Of a stretch of 64,000 nt of DNA, positions 21,086 to 33,700 are shown in pieces; position 1 is the stretch's first letter; each line of letters starts with the position of its first letter. Where the stretch lies: the NCBI GenBank assembly GCA_035610365.1, contig CM069432.1, forward strand, positions 107,155,529 to 107,219,528. Reading direction: 5' to 3'. The DNA comes from Aquatica leii. Taxonomy: Eukaryota > Arthropoda > Insecta > Coleoptera > Lampyridae. The position numbers and the translations under genes were made by a program. Under the pieces are notes generated by a model, which was given only the letters and a program-made list of their open reading frames with translations, ran no database searches and was not told where the DNA came from.

Positions 21086-22341
21086 GTAACGGCGGGCACG
21101 TTTCGATTAACTTATTTCCAACAGATATACATAAGTATAATTTCATCTTTTCTTACAAAGTATTAGTCAATATTAGTGGTGTACGTACTTTCACTAAAGA
21201 AGTTTTCTTGTTGGTTTAAAAATGATTCTTATGTTTCTTAATTTTCTTGATTGTTGTTCATCAGCATAACTACTTGACTTGACAAGGGCAAAATTTACAA
21301 TAAAAAAAATATGACTTTATTAAAGTATACATACATACATAACTTATAGAAATCTGACTTACCGGTAAACTGAACTGCGTAATGTACTGATGTTTTTTAA
21401 TATATTTTGTATAACACTACAAAATAATTAAAACCGATTTCTTATACCACCGTTTGACAAAATAAGTGAAAAGAAGCATTAAAAAACTTTACTGTAAAAG
21501 TTTTTAGACTCAAGTAAACATTTATAAATAAACAATATATAAACAAGTTATAATACCGCTAAGGAGCCATTAACTCCAAAACGTTGAATTGCTTTTTCAA
21601 TTCTTTTCTTACCAACTTACTGACAATTTGATGTACTGCCAACGCCATCATGTCTCCGATGTTTTCGGCAATCGGCCGTTAATCTACCGTCAATTTGTGT
21701 TTGCTCGGTAATTACGACGTGATTTCATCACAATGGGTCACCTCTAATACCACCGTAAATATTTCTATATTTATTGATGATATCGGTATATCATGCAATT
21801 ATTTTTTATTTACTGATAATTTAATAATTTTTTCATAGGAGATTATACAATACAGCCATAAAAATGTTGTTTAGAACAGTTAAAAAGTTACCTCTATTTT
21901 CTGATAATGAAAAAAGCCAACAAGATTACTTGGAAGTGACAGATGAAAAAATAGAAGTAAATATCGAAAAGAAGAGTAGAATAATAGAAAAGATTCCCAA
22001 TCAAGGTTTAAGAAAAACGAAAATAATAAAAACACTATTGATATACTATCTTATCCTCAACAACCTACTGGTTTTTCTAATACTCCAATTTATATTTCGT
22101 TGACTGATTTTACACTTGATATTCCTTTGTGTAACTTGAAAACAAAATATAATTGCAATTTTGAAAGCAACAATCTTTTAGTATCTATAGCACAACGGAT
22201 TTGCTAATTGTCGGGTCGGTCTCTTATGTAAAACATCATGAAATTATCGTTAATCTAATTTATTTCGTTAAGTAAACGCTATTAAAAATGTTTGCGTTGC
22301 AAGCATCCTTTTCTATTATCAATTATAGATTTACTTTTCAG
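21083..22341. other. Unassigned stretch before DUF4806-like exons
   Basis: No repeat was recognised. A plus-strand frame at 21864-22103 (MLFRTVKKLPLFSDNEKS...) is Lys/Glu-rich, then turns hydrophobic. It could be an upstream exon of the DUF4806-like unit, but I cannot support this. Confidence 0.3.
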
Positions 22342-22741
22342 TCCATGTTGTAAAAATTAAAGGCAATTTTAAATATTTAAAAGAAAATGCAAATAAGAAC
22401 ATAGTAACAGATACAATAAAGGACATTGCCTTTGAAGAAGATTTATTTCCGTTCTCAGTTAAAACTGAAGAAGATTTGGAAAATTTAGAAGTGTAATTAA
22501 GCAAACTTTCTAATGTCAAAAAATTGGCAATTTACCTAAATTGTTTTATCATGTACTAACAAATTCTATTCTAGATAGCAATTTTACTGAAAGATGCAGA
22601 GGGGAAATCTGTTTCGAAAGTTGTAGGTTCTATAATGACACGTATTATTTCAAATGAAGTAGCGTCCACGTATAGCTGGAAAGCACAAAAAAATATCAAA
22701 AAACTTTTCATAGAAAAGAATTGGCAAAAGCGGTCATTTTG
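22342..22741 (+). pseudogene. DUF4806-like exons (gene or fragment)
   Basis: Two exon-like blocks: 22342-22495 after a TTTTCAG acceptor, with FPFSVKTEEDLENLE, and 22575-22741 after TATTCTAG, with KVVGSIMTRIISNEVASTYS and then WKAQKN, followed by a GTAGGT donor-like site. This resembles the DUF4806 domain: FPVxTxEELExLE, then a GG-containing stretch, an R-xI-x-TN-VA helix, and YSWxG-K. The stretch between the two blocks is short and the GG motif is not seen. DUF4806 proteins are multicopy in arthropods and have no established function. Whether this is a live gene is unclear. Confidence 0.4.
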
Positions 22742-23026
22742 GTAGGTATAATAAAAATATTTCTAATCAATTTTGAGTTTGTTGCTTTAAAACATTAAAT
22801 ACATTTTGGGATTATAATGACGTCTTTACCACGGTAATAAGTCACCAGAAATGTTCTAAGTAAAAGACGTAAGAAGAAACGTCTTATTTTGGTATCACAC
22901 AATTGTTAAAATGACGTCTTTTTGTCCGTAAATTGAGAAGTTAAGTGGTAAATATAAAAAATAGAAAAAGTAAAAACTTTATTCAATACAATACAACAAA
23001 AAAAACATTCCTGATTACGTTACGTC

Positions 23027-23224
23027 TGTTATACTATGTTATAATTACATACTCTTACTCCTGATACTTATGCAACTCTGAATGCAACCGTGTATGGAAC
23101 CGGGCTGAGAAGGTCAGTCTGCTGTATCCAACCTCGGTGGCAACACCTCGTTTGTTTGATGTTAAGTTTTAGTGACTATAATAAAATATTGCGGTTCTTT
23201 AAGTTATTTAACGATACTATAACA
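23027..23224 (+). repeat. 5' LTR of Gypsy-1
   Basis: TG...CA-bounded 198-bp repeat identical to the 3' copy except at about two sites (ccaacctcgg against ccatcctcgg; ttttagtgac against ttttcgtgac). A possible polyadenylation signal, aataaa, is included. Confidence 0.9.
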
Positions 23225-23323
23225 TCAGAAGTGGGATTCGCTCGCGTTTGCCCTCAAGTAGAATTTTTGAACTAGCTTAATAAAGCAAAAGTTAAATAAA
23301 AAAAAAAAGTGTTGTGTAACAAT

Positions 23324-24481
23324 ATGGCGGAACCACCGTTTAATGTTAGTGATGTAAATTGCGCAGAATCCGGAGCTGTGCCATCGCCTACAGCTACTGT
23401 AAACTCGGAGCCGCCGCCATGGCTTGCAACCCTTTTGAGAGCCGTAGCAAATGTTAATAAAAATGTTTCTGCTGTGGCGTTTCTTGAAAATTTTCATACT
23501 CAATTTGCGTTGCCGTCACTGGATCCGTTGGTAGATGATGTAAATCAGTGGATCGAAGGGGTAGAGGATGTCGGTACTCAACTGGGTTGGTACGACCGAA
23601 AACTTCTAGTTCACGGTTCTGGTTATTTAACAGGTTCTGCTAAACGCTGGTACAACACTTGGAGACCACCAACTGCAAAACGTAATTGGCCTGAGTTTAA
23701 AATTGCAATTACAACAGCTTTTCCGCGCCGACGAAATTCCGGAGAGCTGTTAAAAGAAGCTGTCCTATATACTTCTGGATCGGAAGCTACGTACGATAAA
23801 TACGCTCGCCAAAAGATTGCTAAGTTAACAAGAATCGACCGATCGTGGATTTGGCCAGATCATGTTATGATTGAGTGTGTATGCGATGGTATTGCAGATC
23901 CTACCGTGAAAACAGCTGTAATGAATAGTCGTTGTACAAAAATTGACCAATTAATAGATTTATTAGCCGGTTTTCGCAAAACGCGGAATTCGGACGGCAA
24001 TATTTCTATGCGTACAGCAAGTAATGTGAACGATTCACGCCGTGTTCCGAATAATCGCAAATCGTGCTTTAAGTGTGGGTCTTTTGAACACTTACAAGCT
24101 AGTTGTCCTCGTAAAATTGTTTATAATAATACTAGGGAGTTAACCAACCCTGCAAAAAGAGCTAGGAACGATATATTTTGTACCTTCTGTAAGAAAACAA
24201 ACCACAACATTGACAAATGTTTTGCCCATCAAAGACTTGAACAGTGCAACCGAAACGTAAATCTTTGTTCAGCAAAATTTGGGAACCGCGATGACGTGAT
24301 AGTGGGTGTAATAAACGGCATCGCGGTAAATGTTTTAATAGACACGGGGGCGCAAGTATCACTGATAACTGAAGAAATGCTACGCAAAACAAATTATCAG
24401 ACAAGACCGTTAATCACTGGCTTAACGGGATTAGGACGCAAGGTCGTCTTATCTACTGCTGCTGCAACATTTTTTTCTTGA
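23324..24481 (+). CDS. Gypsy-1 Gag with zinc knuckles and aspartic protease
   Basis: Starts at ATG 23324 (MAEPPFNVSD), the first ATG after the primer-binding site. The capsid-like part includes FLENFHTQFALPSLDPLVDD and the W-containing region RWYNTWRPP. Two CCHC knuckles follow, each C-x2-C-x4-H-x4-C: CFKCGSFEHLQASC and CTFCKKTNHNIDKC. Near the end lies the retropepsin motif VLIDTGAQVSLI. The frame stops at 24479-24481. A remnant in another frame (LELQDVTLEILF...) continues the protease region until the deletion junction near 24550. Gag assembles the particle and the protease matures it. Confidence 0.85.
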   Translation: MAEPPFNVSDVNCAESGAVPSPTATVNSEPPPWLATLLRAVANVNKNVSAVAFLENFHTQFALPSLDPLVDDVNQWIEGVEDVGTQLGWYDRKLLVHGSGYLTGSAKRWYNTWRPPTAKRNWPEFKIAITTAFPRRRNSGELLKEAVLYTSGSEATYDKYARQKIAKLTRIDRSWIWPDHVMIECVCDGIADPTVKTAVMNSRCTKIDQLIDLLAGFRKTRNSDGNISMRTASNVNDSRRVPNNRKSCFKCGSFEHLQASCPRKIVYNNTRELTNPAKRARNDIFCTFCKKTNHNIDKCFAHQRLEQCNRNVNLCSAKFGNRDDVIVGVINGIAVNVLIDTGAQVSLITEEMLRKTNYQTRPLITGLTGLGRKVVLSTAAATFFS

Positions 24482-24552
24482 ACTTCAAGATGTGACGTTG
24501 GAAATACTTTTTCGAGTCGTTTCAAACAAAGCTTTGCACGTGCCGGTAGACC

Positions 24553-25273
24553 TTGGAAACTGAGCTGCATTCTGACGCGTCTGCAGTTAGTTATGGTGCT
24601 ATCCTATTTCAAAAGCAAGATAAAATTCTTTACGTAGTCGCTTACTACAGTCGCGCTAAATTACCATTCGTATCAATTAGAAACGCTAGCTGTTTACAAC
24701 AAGTTAAAACATTTTTGGCATTATTTGATTGGTGTTAATTTGAAATTAGTGACAAATTTAAACGCACTTCGTGCTACCCAAAATAAACGTGACTAGCAAC
24801 CTCGAGTAATCCGAATGTGGACATATTTACAGGACTTTAGTTTTACAATTGAATACAGAAAGGGTGATAAACTGGGACATGCCGATTATTTAAGTCGAAA
24901 TACGTTACAAGTCAGTTTAATTAATAATAAGACAAACTGTGCTACACCCGAAAATTGGCTAAGTAGTGGTCAACTAGAACGTTACATGCGTACAATTGCA
25001 AACTTGCTTCGCGTTGAAGGTGCAAAAAAGTCAGAATGGACGAACGGCTTATGGAAAATCCAATTAATTATCAATTCCACACCAAACAAAACTACCGGAA
25101 TATCACCTTTGCAACTGTTATTAGATTGCGACAATACCATTCCGTTAATACGATCAGTTCTTAGTGATCTTAGAGACGTAAAACATCCGTGTACCGTTTT
25201 TCCAGGTACCACTCGTCAAACTCGCCGTCAATTGGTATCTCGACGGTTACAAGAAAATGCGAAAATGCTATAA
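24553..25273 (+). pseudogene. Gypsy-1 RNase H and integrase remnants (RT deleted)
   Basis: 24553-24738 reads TELHSDASAVSYGAILFQKQ, the start of a Gypsy RNase H with its first catalytic Asp. After a frame break, 24815-25273 reads FSFTIEYRKGDKLGHADYLSR, the RNase H end, then WTNGLWKIQLIINSTPNKTT, the end of the integrase core. The RT domain, most of RNase H, the integrase zinc finger and the first catalytic residues are missing. The product cannot be functional. Confidence 0.8.
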
Positions 25274-25359
25274 AATCGGACGAACCAAAAGGGTTAACCA
25301 GCACAATTACTTCAACGTGGTGACTTTTTGTACTGTTATACCGAAATATTAATGCAAAA

Positions 25360-26571
25360 ATGAATTCCGATGTAAAAGGTCCTTATCGAATTGTAAATTG
25401 CCTAGGACATAATAGATATACCCTAGAGAAATTAAATTCGCATTCTCGAACGACTGCTGCTGCAGAAGATTTGTTGTTATGGCCAGTAGATTGGACACCG
25501 GACGATTGTGCTTTTCTATTTTCGGAAGACGATGAATTGCAAGGTAAACAAAACAAAACTCTGCTGGTTACTTAAATTTCAGTCAATTATTTATGTTTTG
25601 CTGAACTTGCACATTTTGAAACTTGAAAGAGTCAGCATAACATAAACATATTGTGTTACAAGAAATATTCAACTTATGTATACAAGGTCGTACAACGGTC
25701 GTACGTAATTTTATGTACGTTTTATCGACACGATAACGGCATCACGAAAAAAAAAATTTAGTAAATAAATTTAAAAAAAATTAAAAATATAAATTTAAGC
25801 GTCGATTACAGTCTGATGCGTTCAGCTGTAGGTTTTGAATTGGTACAAGTTGATGAGTTCAATTGTACAATTTCAGCGTCGATTACAGTCTGATGCGTTC
25901 AGCTGTAGGTTTTGAATTGGTACAAGTTGCTGAGTTCAATTGTACAACTTAAGCGTCGATTACAGTCTGATGCGTTCAGCTGTAGGTTTTGAATTGGTAC
26001 AAGTTGCTGAGTTCAATTGTACAACTTAAGCGTCGATTACAGTCTGATGCGTTCAGCTGTAGGTTTTGAATTGGTACAAGTTGATGAGTTCAATTGTACA
26101 ATTTCAGCGTCGATTACAGTCTGATGCGTTCAGCTGTAGGTTTTGAATTGGTACAAGTTGCTGAGTTCAATTGTACAATTTAAGCGTCGATTACAGTCTG
26201 ATGCGTTCAGCTGTAGGTTTTGAATTGGTACATGTTGTTGAGTTCAACTGTACAATTTAAGCGTCGATTACAGCCTGATGCGTCTAGCTGTAGGATTTGA
26301 ATGGTTACAAGTTAAATGAGTTCTATAATTTTGTTGCAATTTAATGCACTGCTTACCACGAAGTATTTGATCTACCATAAGGTTGTTTCATTTACAGAGC
26401 AGGTTGCTAATGAAATCTGGCATGATAAGTAATTTTTGTTTTGTTTAACGTTTTAAGATAAACGTGCAAAAGAAAGAATATTGTTGTATTTCAGAGCCTA
26501 TTGAAAAAGAGGTTCGAGGGGACCTCGAGTTAGACGATGTTCCATTGGAACAAAGTCATAGAAATGCTTAA
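25360..26571 (+). CDS. Gypsy-1 integrase C-terminal (GPY/F) end, possibly spliced
   Basis: 25360-25575 reads MNSDVKGPYRIVNCLGHNRY, the GPY/F module of Ty3/Gypsy integrases, then TTAAAEDLLLWPVDW. The frame ends at 25573-25575. Alternatively a GTAAAC donor at 25544 can join a TATTTCAG acceptor ending at 26494, which keeps phase and gives LQEPIEKEVRGDLELDDVP, with a stop at 26569-26571. The putative intron would contain the 77-bp tandem array. Splicing is inference. Alternatively the second block is simply a remnant. Confidence 0.5.
25799..26342. repeat. 77-bp tandem repeat array, about 7 units
   Basis: Units start with gcgtcgattacagtctgatg at 25799, 25876, 25953, 26030, 26107, 26184 and 26261, all exactly 77 bp apart. 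Units 1 and 4 share the ending caatttca and units 2 and 3 share caacttaa, which suggests a block duplication. Unit 7 is diverged. The array sits between integrase remnants and the 3' LTR. No spacers are present, so it is not a CRISPR. Confidence 0.97.
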
Positions 26572-26738
26572 AAATAGAACTCGTAATGAGGATGAAGATT
26601 TGCTTGATAACATGTTAATATAGCGCTTTCAGTTGGAAAAAAAAATATCAAAATTGATTGTAAATGATTTTTGTGTTAAATTTTTGTATTGTTTTTTTTT
26701 TTGAAGTCTCGTGGGCGAGACAACGGTCAGAATGGCCG

Positions 26739-26936
26739 TGTTATACTATGTTATAATTACATACTCTTACTCCTGATACTTATGCAACTCTGAATGCAAC
26801 CGTGTATGGAACCGGGCTGAGAAGGTCAGTCTGCTGTATCCATCCTCGGTGGCAACACCTCGTTTGTTTGATGTTAAGTTTTCGTGACTATAATAAAATA
26901 TTGCGGTTCTTTAAGTTATTTAACGATACTATAACA
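26739..26936 (+). repeat. 3' LTR of Gypsy-1
   Basis: 198-bp copy of the 5' LTR. The sequence just upstream (gggcgagacaacggtcag) is not a convincing polypurine tract. Confidence 0.9.
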
Positions 26937-26941
26937 ACGTC

Positions 26942-28026
26942 TACATGTGAGAGCATACTACTAATTCACAAATTCAAATAGAAGGTTTTTCCACAGTATA
27001 AATATATTTAATCAGTATGTAAAAGTGGAAAAGAAATAAATTTTGAACAGTTTACTGGATAGAGAAATACAAAACATTTCGCAAAATCATTTAAAGACTA
27101 AACCTTCAAATTAGATAATTTTTCTACAACAAAAATATGTAGTATGTATATGTATGTATATATATGATTAGAAAAAATATAGTAAAATTCTTCAAAAGTT
27201 GTTCTAAATAAACTTTTAATCCTAAATGACATTATAATATTCTTCATTTGTGTACAAACTTGAACAATTTTTGTGTTTTCAATAAAGCACGCCAATACAA
27301 AGGTAATTCTGAATGCACCAGCATAAGAAAATGTAATATCAAATTTTGTCGAATAATAGAATTATCGAATCTATTGTTTGTCTTTAAATTTTCATTAAAA
27401 ATATTACTTTTGTTTGTAGGTAGTAGTATATCACAAAATGTAGACGTATCACAAATAGTCAAAATGTTTTGTTCTAGACTGGCAAACTTGGTATTAAGTA
27501 TAAACATTAGAGAAAGCAGAAGAATTAATACTGTGACAACTTTGTTTACTATTAACATTATCGTAGAAATTTATTAATTCAACCGGTAATTCTTCTTCTT
27601 CTATGTTGTCTTTTACATACTATATTATCTACTTTTTTCTCCACATTTTCTCCACCTGTATGTCGTCCTTGGATTCCTTTATTGTACCTCCTGGAAATAA
27701 TTCAGGCTAAATAAACAGAAACATATTAGTAGTAGTTTATTTAATCTACCAGGAATAAATTTTCTCATAAACAGTAAAGAGGAGTTTCAAAATTTATAAA
27801 AAATACTTGATAATGAAAATGTTTCTAAGAATGCTATAAGTTGATATTCTTCTCTCACGTCTATAATAAATATGTCTGAATGTCATAAAAATAAAAGATG
27901 ATTACTTTAAAGTGTAAAATAATCTAACGTACAAAGTTAATTTCATGTTAGCTATTGCTTCTACTAACAATTTTGTTCTTATGTTTGAAATTCAAAACAA
28001 ACGTCTTATTTTTTTCTTCTTTTTAG
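26942..28026. other. Non-genic stretch
   Basis: Very AT-rich. Overlapping frames on both strands near 27244-27577 are not recognised and look fortuitous. Confidence 0.4.
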
Positions 28027-28190
28027 GTTACTGAGTTATTCAAGCTAGGAGGATTCTCCGGTTATGATCTTATTAAAAGAGCGCTGCGTCTCATAATGAC
28101 AAATGATTATACTCTCATATAGAGCTGGAAGGGAAGAAAGAGCAACAGGCCGTTTTGTAAATTAAATATTTCAAAAGTTTTAATTCGTAA
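28027..28190 (+). pseudogene. DUF4806-like exon with premature stop
   Basis: After a TTTTTAG acceptor the frame reads VTELFKLGGFSGYDLIKRAL, then MTNDYTLI, a TAG stop at 28120-28122, and SWKGRKSNRPFCKLNISKVL. This is close to the DUF4806 pattern (GG-x-S, R-x-L-x-IMTN-Y, SWKGRK-NRPF). The stop indicates a pseudogene. It is better conserved than the block at 22342-22741 and may be a second copy. Confidence 0.5.
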
Positions 28191-29759
28191 GTACATTTTT
28201 AGATAAAAAATATAAAAATAATAATATAAAATTGAAATAGAAAAATTATTTTCTCTGATTTACATATGTCAGCTAAAATGTAATTTAATATTGTATACAG
28301 TTTAGACATATAATTCAATAAAATAGTAGTCCAATCTATATAAAAAAACTGTATTATACAAATTAACATATTCTCTATATTAGATTAAACAAAAATATAA
28401 TTTGTAATGTTAGCCTATCTTCTAGGATATTTAAAATAAAATATTAAGTGGATCGACTAAAATAGACTAAACAAAGAAAGAAAATCCTTTTAAGGCATAA
28501 TTTGTATCTATGATTAGTAAATGGCTTCAAACAATAATAATCAATAATAATTCGAACAACTAAAATTAGTTTATTAAATAGCTTAAAATCTACGTAGATT
28601 AAATGAAATGTGTTAGTAAATAATAGTAACTTATCTACAATTTTTCCATACATACAGGAATGTGAGCTTATCTTACGCGACGTGCCGGATTTCTTGCGCC
28701 GGCGGTTCGATGAGTATTTTTCTTCTCGCTAATTTACCCTTTTTATAGACTAGGATGGTAGGTGCCCTTATGTCAATGACGATGTGGTACACCCGATCTT
28801 TGAAAGTATCTTAGCTCATCTAAAAGGCCACAGATAAGTGAATACAATAACATAAAATATACGCAATAGAAGTAATACAATTTTAAATATGAAGGACTAA
28901 TTATTAATGTATAATTAAGTCTTAAATGAATTAACTTCAAACATGCTTGTATTAATCACTTATAAAAAATATTAATTGTTAAGTTATTTAACAATAATGT
29001 AACTTAAGTGAATACTAATCTAAATTTAAATTAAGAATAATAATACATACTTGCATCTAATTGCCATTCACTAAATCAAGAACATAAATTAGAATTAGGA
29101 TTTTCTTTAGTGCACCAATCAAACGTGCAAAAGTTAAAATGAATTTGTTTAAAACTGGAACATAATCTAACTTACAAAGGCGCAAGGCAAGAATTATCAA
29201 AATTGAAAAATGTGAACGTTGCCAGGTAACAGTAAGTTTCGTTGAACAAGCTGGGTTGCGTAAATTACAAAAAGAAACTGAAATTTCGATCGAGAACTGT
29301 GTGAAAAGAGCCTCCAATAGAAGTTCTCTTATTAAAAAAAAGTATGACGTCCGATAAAAAAAATGTTTTATATTTAGTGTTTTATTGCATATGCAGTTTT
29401 ACCCAAGATATTTTTTGTCTTAAAGATGTCTAAGACGTAATGAGATTTCTACAAGATGCCTTGAATATCTTGGCTTGACAACTCTGAGATGTATTTAAGA
29501 TGTCTATGTGCTGTTAGGGTTGTTGAGTGGGTTGAATTAAAAATATTTAAAATTTGATACTTACCACTAAAAAGTCTCACTCAAATCAACTCGCAGTATA
29601 AATAACAATCAGAAGGGACAGCTCGCTGAATTTTGTTCCAAGTTTTTCTACGCGCATGAGTTGCAGTTGGCGGTACTTTTTGCATTCTCCGGTAGTAGCG
29701 CAATTATAAAATCGCGCGATTATAAAAGTTTAAAGCTTCTGAAGTTTACGTTGTAATAA
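28191..29759. other. Non-genic stretch
   Basis: AT-rich. A GC-richer patch near 28670-28800 (gtgccggatttcttgcgccg) may be a decayed coding segment, but I could not name it. A minus frame at 29057-29317 is unrecognised. Confidence 0.35.
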
Positions 29760-29763
29760 TTGA

Positions 29764-30545
<782 letters not shown>

Positions 30546-30744
30546 TTAATTTAATAGTAAATACAAACTCCTAGCTTTTTATTAAAGTTATATTTGTTTC
30601 TGTATGTTATTTTTTTTCTTTGGTTCATTCATTCATCATTTTCAATTTAATTTTTTTCAATATTCATTTTCACAATCATCTAATTAACTAAAATACTATG
30701 TGTGTTAGTAAACCAAAATATTAATTACGCTTTTGAAATCTAAG

Positions 30745-33700
30745 CAACGGCGGATACAGAAGGGGGCGCAGGGGGCGCGCGCCCCCCCCCTGAGGCAGAA
30801 ATAAATGGCGCTGTATTGTCTTTGCTGTATTGCACATATTTATCTCTACATGATACAAACGGTAACACGTTATGAATGCAATTTTTGGTTTTATAATTCT
30901 TATTGTGATTAATTGCTTAATGAAATACATCTACAATTTATTTGTAGCCATTAATCCAAATTATAATTATGCCTGATTATGCATTTAAAGAGTATAATAA
31001 ACGAAATTTTATTGGCTTTACTTGCATTTTTGTAAGAGATACGGTAAGAATTAATAAAATGGAACAATCAGTTTCTGATACACCTACAAATTATTTTAAA
31101 CATCAGGCGACTCAAGTTTCAAATTTTCTTCTTATCCAAACATTCCAAACGTTGCAATTCTAATAAGATATTGTTTTATATCTTGTACGATGCTCGTTTT
31201 TTATATAATACAAAAATATTTTCAAGATTGATAAAAAATGGTACTAATTTTAATTACTTTGTGGTTTATTTTAAAATATAATGATATAACAAAGCAATAA
31301 AACACAATTTGCTCAATTTAGGTGTGATAGTAAAACAGCGAACAAGTAGCGGGCTACTTTACTTAGCAAAGTAGCGAGTAGCAGCTACAATTGGAAATAA
31401 AGTAGCGGACAGTATCGGCGCTGCATATTTTTAATAAATGGCGGTAAATAAATGTAGCGTTATTAACCCTGATATTTATTGCAAATGGTTTTGTGGTCAT
31501 CACGACCATCATCTGCTTACGTGCAAATCTCGCCCACGCTCTGAAAGTTATAAGCAAATATTTATCTATGCTTATAAGCAAAAAAGCACAAAGAGGTTAG
31601 TCGATTTTACTTCTTTCTTCTGTGTCTGTCGAGCTGCGGGCTTAAAGTGCTCAGTGTGAAACCATAACTGACTGACTGTTAATAGTTTAGATATTGTATA
31701 TTTTTATATTATGTAAGTACAAATCGATACGTTCATTTCAATACCACGTATGAGATTAAACATATGGCGGTCGCGTATTCAAATACCGTAGGAATTAATT
31801 TTAACACACAGTAGTTACGGAATTTACGTTTTCTTTCAGTAGTCAATCTACGATGGATCGTTTTTTAGTCAAGAAAAGGAAAATAAATAGCGACACTCCT
31901 TCGGAAACAACCACTCGCGATAAAGTTCCTATTATTTTGCATCCCGTTCTTGTTAATACAGAAAGTAATCCACCAACGGCCTCATCTTCACAAGTGAGTG
32001 TTGGCAGCTTTCCCATCACTATTCGTGATCATAATCTTCCATCTCGTGATATCGGTACCTACATAGGGAACATGTCTGTCCTAAACGTAAATGATCACAA
32101 CAAATATGAACTTTTGACGAATCCCTGGACTCCTGCACAAGGTTATAATTTTCCTACGTCTACTCACATTAAACGTGGACGTGAAGAACAAAGGCGGATA
32201 AACTGTAGCTATTTTAAAAAGTATCCATGGCTTGTGTTTTCTGAAGTCAAAAACGGTCTTTTTTGCAAATATTGCGCTATATTTTGTTATCAAACATTAG
32301 CAGGGGGACAGCAAACTGTACCCTTGAAAAAGTTGGTAACTGAACCTCTACAAAAATATGCGAAGCTTGCAGGCAAAAACGGAGATTTAGAGAGCCATGC
32401 GTCTTATAGCTATCATAAAAAAGCCGAAATAGACAGAATAAATCATTCATTTCGGTTTTTGAAAATCTTCAACAGGAAATTAGAAATTGCTTGAGTGAAA
32501 ATAAAAAAAAACAAGTGTTGGAAAATAGATCTCGTCTCATCCCTTTAATAAAAACTATTATATTACATGGTCGGCAAAATATTCCCTTAAGAGGACATAG
32601 AGATGACGGCAGCTTATTTGAAACGAGTGAAGACTCCGTACAAAATGATGGCAACTTTAGGTCGTTATTGCGATTCCGAATTGACAGTGGTGATACTGAG
32701 CTAGAAAAACATCTAAAATCAGCCAAATCAAATGCTACTTACATTAGTAAAACTACAACTAATGAATTAATACGTTGCTGTGGAGAAGAAGTCTTGAAAA
32801 TAATAAAAGAAAGAGTTACTGCAGTAAAGTATTACAGCGTGATTTTTGATGAAACTACAGACGTATCACACACTTCGCAGTTAAGTCTTTCGTTACGTTA
32901 TGTGTATAACAACACTGTAAGAGAAGACTTCGTCGGTTTTCTTGATCTGCACGAAGCTAATTATTCTGATAAGGAAACTGAATGTGAACCTATTATCACA
33001 GGGGTAATTTTAGGACAATCTGTTTTAAAGTTTATGCGACAACTGGGACTAAACATAAATAACTGTGTAGGAATTGGATGTGACGGTTGTAGTGTCAATA
33101 TATCAGCAGCGCGAGGTGCAGTATCACAGATACAAAAAGAGGCAATACATAGTTGTCTTTGCGTTTGTAAAAACCACGCATTGAATTTGTCTATTTCAAA
33201 GTGCAGTAAAGTTCAGAGTGTAAGAAATGCAGTTGGATGTATTCAAGAAATTGCCGCATTTTTTAACTTGTCTGCAAAGCGCAATTATGTATTAAAAACT
33301 GTATTAGGTCACCAAATGAAAGGTTACTGTGAAACTCGTTGGGTCGAAAGGCATGAATCTATTTTGGAGTTCCAAGAAGATTTGTCTGGGATTGCTAAAG
33401 CACTACAAATAGTGTCAGGTTGGCATGATAATGCAACTGCGGTTAAGGCAAACTGTTTATTGCATTCAATTACAAACTGCGATTTCATCATTACAGTTTT
33501 TAGTTTGAGTGACATTATGAGTGCCACTGTTGTGCTAAGTAAGTATTTACAGGATGAAATTATAGACATTTGTACAGCAAAAGAAAAAATAACACATGCA
33601 ATTGAGGTACTAAAAGACAAAAGGGCAAATTCAGACGAATTTTTCTCTATGATATTTGAACATGCCAAAAAAGTTATGGAAGCTATGGATGTAAATATTC

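Larger units (their letters stand above)
23027..26936 (+). mobile_element. Ty3/Gypsy LTR retrotransposon, internally deleted
   Basis: Two 198-bp LTRs (23027-23224 and 26739-26936) beginning TGTTATACTATG and ending ACTATAACA. The 5-bp target-site duplication acgtc lies at 23022-23026 and 26937-26941. The LTRs differ at two visible positions, so the insertion is young. After the 5' LTR comes tcagaagtgggattcg, complementary to a tRNA-Leu-like 3' region but lacking the TGG end. The interior has gag and protease, then jumps to RNase H and then to the integrase end. No RT motifs are present. It is non-autonomous and would need proteins from a relative. Confidence 0.9.

Noticed and set aside
21100..21125. 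Possible further hammerhead-like tail (gaaacgtgc on the minus strand)
   Set aside because: G follows ACGU, which does not fit the GUH rule, and no core or stem II is present.
23225..23503. Minus frames over Gypsy-1 gag (also 23860-24060, 24162-24404)
   Set aside because: Antisense shadows of gag-protease.
25799..26342. CRISPR-like array
   Set aside because: Units are contiguous 77-bp tandem repeats without spacers, in a eukaryotic retrotransposon.
27244..27577. Overlapping frames of about 105 codons on both strands
   Set aside because: Low-complexity AT-rich translation with no recognisable family and no splice context.
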